DNA from: a virus
Virus record (IMG/VR): IMGVR_UViG_3300027749_000206
Location: 1-42,006 of that record
Strand: one strand, 5' to 3'
Length of the DNA: 42,006 nucleotides
Below are positions 39,354 through 42,006 of the stretch, in pieces (positions within the stretch are counted from its first letter, which is position 1; each line of letters opens with the position of its first letter). Below the pieces are notes generated by a model that did not search any database, had not been told where the DNA came from, and was given only the letters and a program-made list of their open reading frames with translations. A program made the translations under genes and the position numbers.

Positions 39354-41729
39354 TTAATCAGTTTGTTCTGGCATTTGCTCAGGCATTTGTTCGCCTTCTT
39401 GTTCCGGTTGCCCTTGACCCTGTGGCATCTGCTCTTGCATAGCCTGTTGCTCTGCTGCTTGTTGTTGAGCAGCTTGCTCTTGAAGTTGTGGCTGGAGCGC
39501 ATTAGTTAAAATGGTATCAGCAAATCTCTTAAGCTCTTCTGGTAGTTGTTGCCCACTATTTAATGAGTTAGCATATATTGCAGAAGCAAACTTAATAAGT
39601 TCAACTTCTTTATCAGAATCTCCTTTAGACTTATTTATAGCTATTTTACTTTGAGCAGACATTTGCTCAAGCTGTGCGTCAGATTGCGCTTTAGCCTGTG
39701 CAGACTGCTGCTGTAACTGAGCATTCATTTGGCTATTAGCTTGTGCCGATGCTTCTGCCTCTTTCTTAGCTTTTTTCATAGCCCTTGCTAAATATAATTC
39801 AGCAAGCTTAGTATCTTCTATGTTTTTAACCTTAAAAGCCTGCTCGTAAGTAATCATTCCAGCCTGTATAGCCGTATTTAACATTTGATTTACTTCTGCT
39901 CTGACATTTTGGTCATTAGTCATATTAACTGATACATCAAATGTCATATCAAGTAAACTCATCTCATAGCCTTCAAATTCCTTAAATTTCTGTGCTTTTA
40001 GGACAACTGAGTCCCAGAGCATCATAGAAATCTTTTTGCAGGTATCTTCAAGTAGCTGCATAGAACCTTGATATATATATTCGGTAGCATTGTTTGATGC
40101 TTGAATCTGTTGTTGCATAACTCCTAAACCAGTCTTAACCGGAACACTTGAGCCATCTCTGTATTCAGAAACACCCATCTCTTCCCTAAGCCTATCAAGC
40201 TCAAAGTTGTATTGACCTATTAACGTATTAAGCTGAGACACGTTATTGTTTGAGTTCATAGGAGTAATTGGAGGAGCTTTTCTTTCCCCATCTTCTCCTG
40301 TAGAATCCCAATATACCCTACCAGTTTGGTCCCAAATCTTCATCAACTTAAGTGGTTCTACCGAATTACCTAACCCCAAGTCAACGTCCCTTAATCCAGA
40401 AATATCAATCATGTATCCATCCGGTCTCATGGTAGATATAAGCTGCTGCATCTTAAGTCTGATAACAATCATCTGACGAATAGGACTCATAGCCTTTTCA
40501 ATGATTGACGGTATCAAACTTCCATTAGCATTAGGGCATATAACAGAATAACTAAAGAATACATCCACGCCATTTTGATATGGTCTGATTTGATTAGGAG
40601 ATATTTCCCACGTAAGCATGATATCGGTGTCATTAACCCAAATACCATGATATATGTTATACCTCTTTGTTTCAATAACTTCGCCACCTATCTCTTGACC
40701 TTGTGGTGCTACTGGTCTGCCCTGTTTAGGTACTACCAGCATATTCCCAAATTTATTTTCTGTCTTAACAGAGTATTCTACATCTACCGTTTTGACTTCA
40801 AAATCGAACACAAGAACGGAATAGTCGTCATATGGACGTATTTCAGTGTACTTATAGGAATCCTTCCAGTACAAGTTTTCTGTTCGTTTAACTTCTCTTG
40901 AAGACTTTTGAGCAAGCTTAAAAATAGTTTCTTCATCTAAATTATATTTACGCCTAATTGATGAAATCTTCATAGGGTAAACCTCTCCAATATAAGATAT
41001 GTCTTTACCATTATCGCTTTCAAAAACGTTATATATCATATTTTCTGGCTTGCACCTTTTTACAACAATTTGTCCACCAGCACTATAGTATAATGATGTA
41101 GCAGCAAAATTGCAGTCTATGATATCACGAGTAATTTGTCTTTTTAGAATATTGTAATCATTGTCATCAAGAACTTTCTTAATCCTTTGCTCAAAAATTA
41201 TTTCTTCTGGCAACCTATACTCCATATCAAAATACAACGCAAGGTCATCTTCATCTTCTGGAGTAAACTTATGAGACTCAATGGTTTGACCCATTTCCTG
41301 CTCAATTTCTTGAATCTTGTCTTTATTAACCATCCTAAACTTCGCTTCTTGCTTTTCCATCTCTTTGATAGAAGAGCTTGTGTCATCAGTAGCTTTTACA
41401 ATAGGAGTTTCTTTCCTATTCATAAAAGTTCCAAGAAGTATCTCTACAAATTTTGGAGCTATCTTAATTGGAGTCCAGTCAATGTTTATGTACGACTGAT
41501 TACCTTCTATGCGAAGCAAGTCCATGAACTCCTTCATAGAGTTAGTACCTTGACTAAACTCTCTGTTGGCTCTCCAAGACCTATATCTTTTACCGTAGTA
41601 TCCGTCTGTGTTTCTATCTGCGCTGTTAAATATTCCTTGTGCAACTTTTAACCCATACTCCTTTCTCTTCTTCTGAGATGGTTTATCAAGATGCAAATTT
41701 AACAAATCGCTCATGCTTGAAAAATCCAT
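39354..41729 (-). CDS. Portal protein, 791 aa
   Basis: The N-terminal part (RYRSWRANREFSQGTNSMKE, PIKIAPKFVEILLGTFMNRK) and the centre (RQITRDIIDCNFAATSLYYS, IRQMIVIRLKMQQLISTMRP, MGVSEYRDGSSVPVKTGLGV) match portal proteins of Bacteroidetes podoviruses. The C-terminal ~120 residues are Gln/Ala-rich coiled coil and then a Gln/Pro/Glu-rich disordered tail (MPQGQGQPEQEGEQ), which may line or leave the barrel. It forms the dodecameric gate used by the terminase for packaging. It has its own promoter box and a terminator. Confidence 0.85.
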   Translation of the reverse strand: MDFSSMSDLLNLHLDKPSQKKRKEYGLKVAQGIFNSADRNTDGYYGKRYRSWRANREFSQGTNSMKEFMDLLRIEGNQSYINIDWTPIKIAPKFVEILLGTFMNRKETPIVKATDDTSSSIKEMEKQEAKFRMVNKDKIQEIEQEMGQTIESHKFTPEDEDDLALYFDMEYRLPEEIIFEQRIKKVLDDNDYNILKRQITRDIIDCNFAATSLYYSAGGQIVVKRCKPENMIYNVFESDNGKDISYIGEVYPMKISSIRRKYNLDEETIFKLAQKSSREVKRTENLYWKDSYKYTEIRPYDDYSVLVFDFEVKTVDVEYSVKTENKFGNMLVVPKQGRPVAPQGQEIGGEVIETKRYNIYHGIWVNDTDIMLTWEISPNQIRPYQNGVDVFFSYSVICPNANGSLIPSIIEKAMSPIRQMIVIRLKMQQLISTMRPDGYMIDISGLRDVDLGLGNSVEPLKLMKIWDQTGRVYWDSTGEDGERKAPPITPMNSNNNVSQLNTLIGQYNFELDRLREEMGVSEYRDGSSVPVKTGLGVMQQQIQASNNATEYIYQGSMQLLEDTCKKISMMLWDSVVLKAQKFKEFEGYEMSLLDMTFDVSVNMTNDQNVRAEVNQMLNTAIQAGMITYEQAFKVKNIEDTKLAELYLARAMKKAKKEAEASAQANSQMNAQLQQQSAQAKAQSDAQLEQMSAQSKIAINKSKGDSDKEVELIKFASAIYANSLNSGQQLPEELKRFADTILTNALQPQLQEQAAQQQAAEQQAMQEQMPQGQGQPEQEGEQMPEQMPEQTD

Positions 41730-41747
41730 GATGCTTTATTTTGTAAA

Positions 41748-41755
41748 CAAATATA
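41748..41755 (-). promoter_or_regulatory. -7 promoter box TATATTTG for the portal gene
   Basis: It reads TATATTTG on the minus strand, 19 bp before ATG 41729. No clear -33 TTTG is visible at the usual spacing. Confidence 0.6.
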
Positions 41756-41766
41756 GAATTTTATTA

Positions 41767-42006
41767 CTAAACCGTATGTAAAGCCTTTTGCCATTTAGCC
41801 AATAAGTGCGTATATAGTTCGCTGCTTCTTACTTCTGGCTCATATTTTATCCAATCTTCAAGTACTTCACACCTTTTTGCAACGTCTTTTGGAATCATTT
41901 TATACCCAGAATCCCAGAACGGTCTCATCATCGTATGGTAGTATTCGCTCCTTTGTTTCTTTATTTCATCAGAATACTTACCTTTGGCGTTAGTATTCAT
42001 AGACAT
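41767..42006 (-). CDS. Hypothetical protein, possibly 5'-partial, 79 aa visible
   Basis: The frame begins with an ATG exactly at the window edge (42004-42006) and has a second in-frame ATG at 42000, so it may be complete or may extend beyond the edge. The product is basic, helical and Trp-rich (KKQRSEYYHTMMRPFWDSGY, EDWIKYEPEVRSSELYTHLL). It lies upstream of the portal gene, where a small terminase or head accessory gene might be expected, but I see no DNA-binding motif that would prove either. Confidence 0.5.
   Translation of the reverse strand: MSMNTNAKGKYSDEIKKQRSEYYHTMMRPFWDSGYKMIPKDVAKRCEVLEDWIKYEPEVRSSELYTHLLAKWQKALHTV

Overview
The window looks like part of a double-stranded DNA phage of a Bacteroidetes host, with podovirus-like virion genes. 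The host call rests on three things seen in the sequence. The genes have AT-rich, Shine-Dalgarno-poor leaders. Copies of the Bacteroidetes -7 promoter box TAnnTTTG lie just upstream of many genes. The first gene carries a BT4734-like primase-type domain. The head-tail gene set (portal, scaffold-like protein, HK97-fold-type capsid, several connector/ring proteins, a very large muzzle/stabilization-type protein, Gly/Ala-rich and coiled-coil internal virion proteins) resembles the crAss-like/Bacteroidetes podovirus plan. I treat a formal crAss assignment as unproven.

Layout. Positions 1-10,041 are almost all plus strand. This arm starts with the 3' part of a primase-helicase and continues with many small genes. 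Among them is a run of exported proteins: two lipoproteins, a YfiM-like protein and a secreted DRGH-type nuclease. One holin-like gene (2326-2487) sits alone on the opposite strand with its own promoter and terminator. Next comes a 500-bp gap without a protein gene that holds two RNA candidates. The first is a compact ~100-nt promoter-to-terminator ncRNA with complementary hairpin loops. The second is a ~330-nt structured RNA running up to an HNH endonuclease gene. The arm then has a few small genes, an SSB-like protein, a PD-(D/E)XK nuclease candidate and the large terminase.

Positions 10,036-42,006 are all minus strand, read from high to low coordinates: a partial gene at the edge, portal, scaffold-like protein, major capsid, a capsid-associated protein, three connector/ring proteins, the muzzle-like protein, three internal virion (ejection-type) proteins with an overprinted small ORF, a zincin-like protein, a PurD-like ATP-grasp protein, a tiny Lys-rich protein, another large internal protein, two tail proteins, a long repetitive tail fibre, small genes, then a lysis cassette (XhlA-like protein, spanin candidate, holin, amidase), a metallophosphoesterase and a small zincin.

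The late arm is punctuated by terminator hairpins followed within about 6-25 bp by a TATATTTG box, so adjacent late genes probably form separately dosed transcription units. The strongest candidates for something undescribed are the kissing-loop ncRNA at 5320-5426, the structured RNA plus HNH gene at 5440-6221, the exported-protein cassette at 2022-4319, and the ATP-grasp/zincin/Lys-rich-peptide set at 22,878-24,712. No tRNA, rRNA, CRISPR array, integrase, reverse transcriptase or insertion sequence was recognised.
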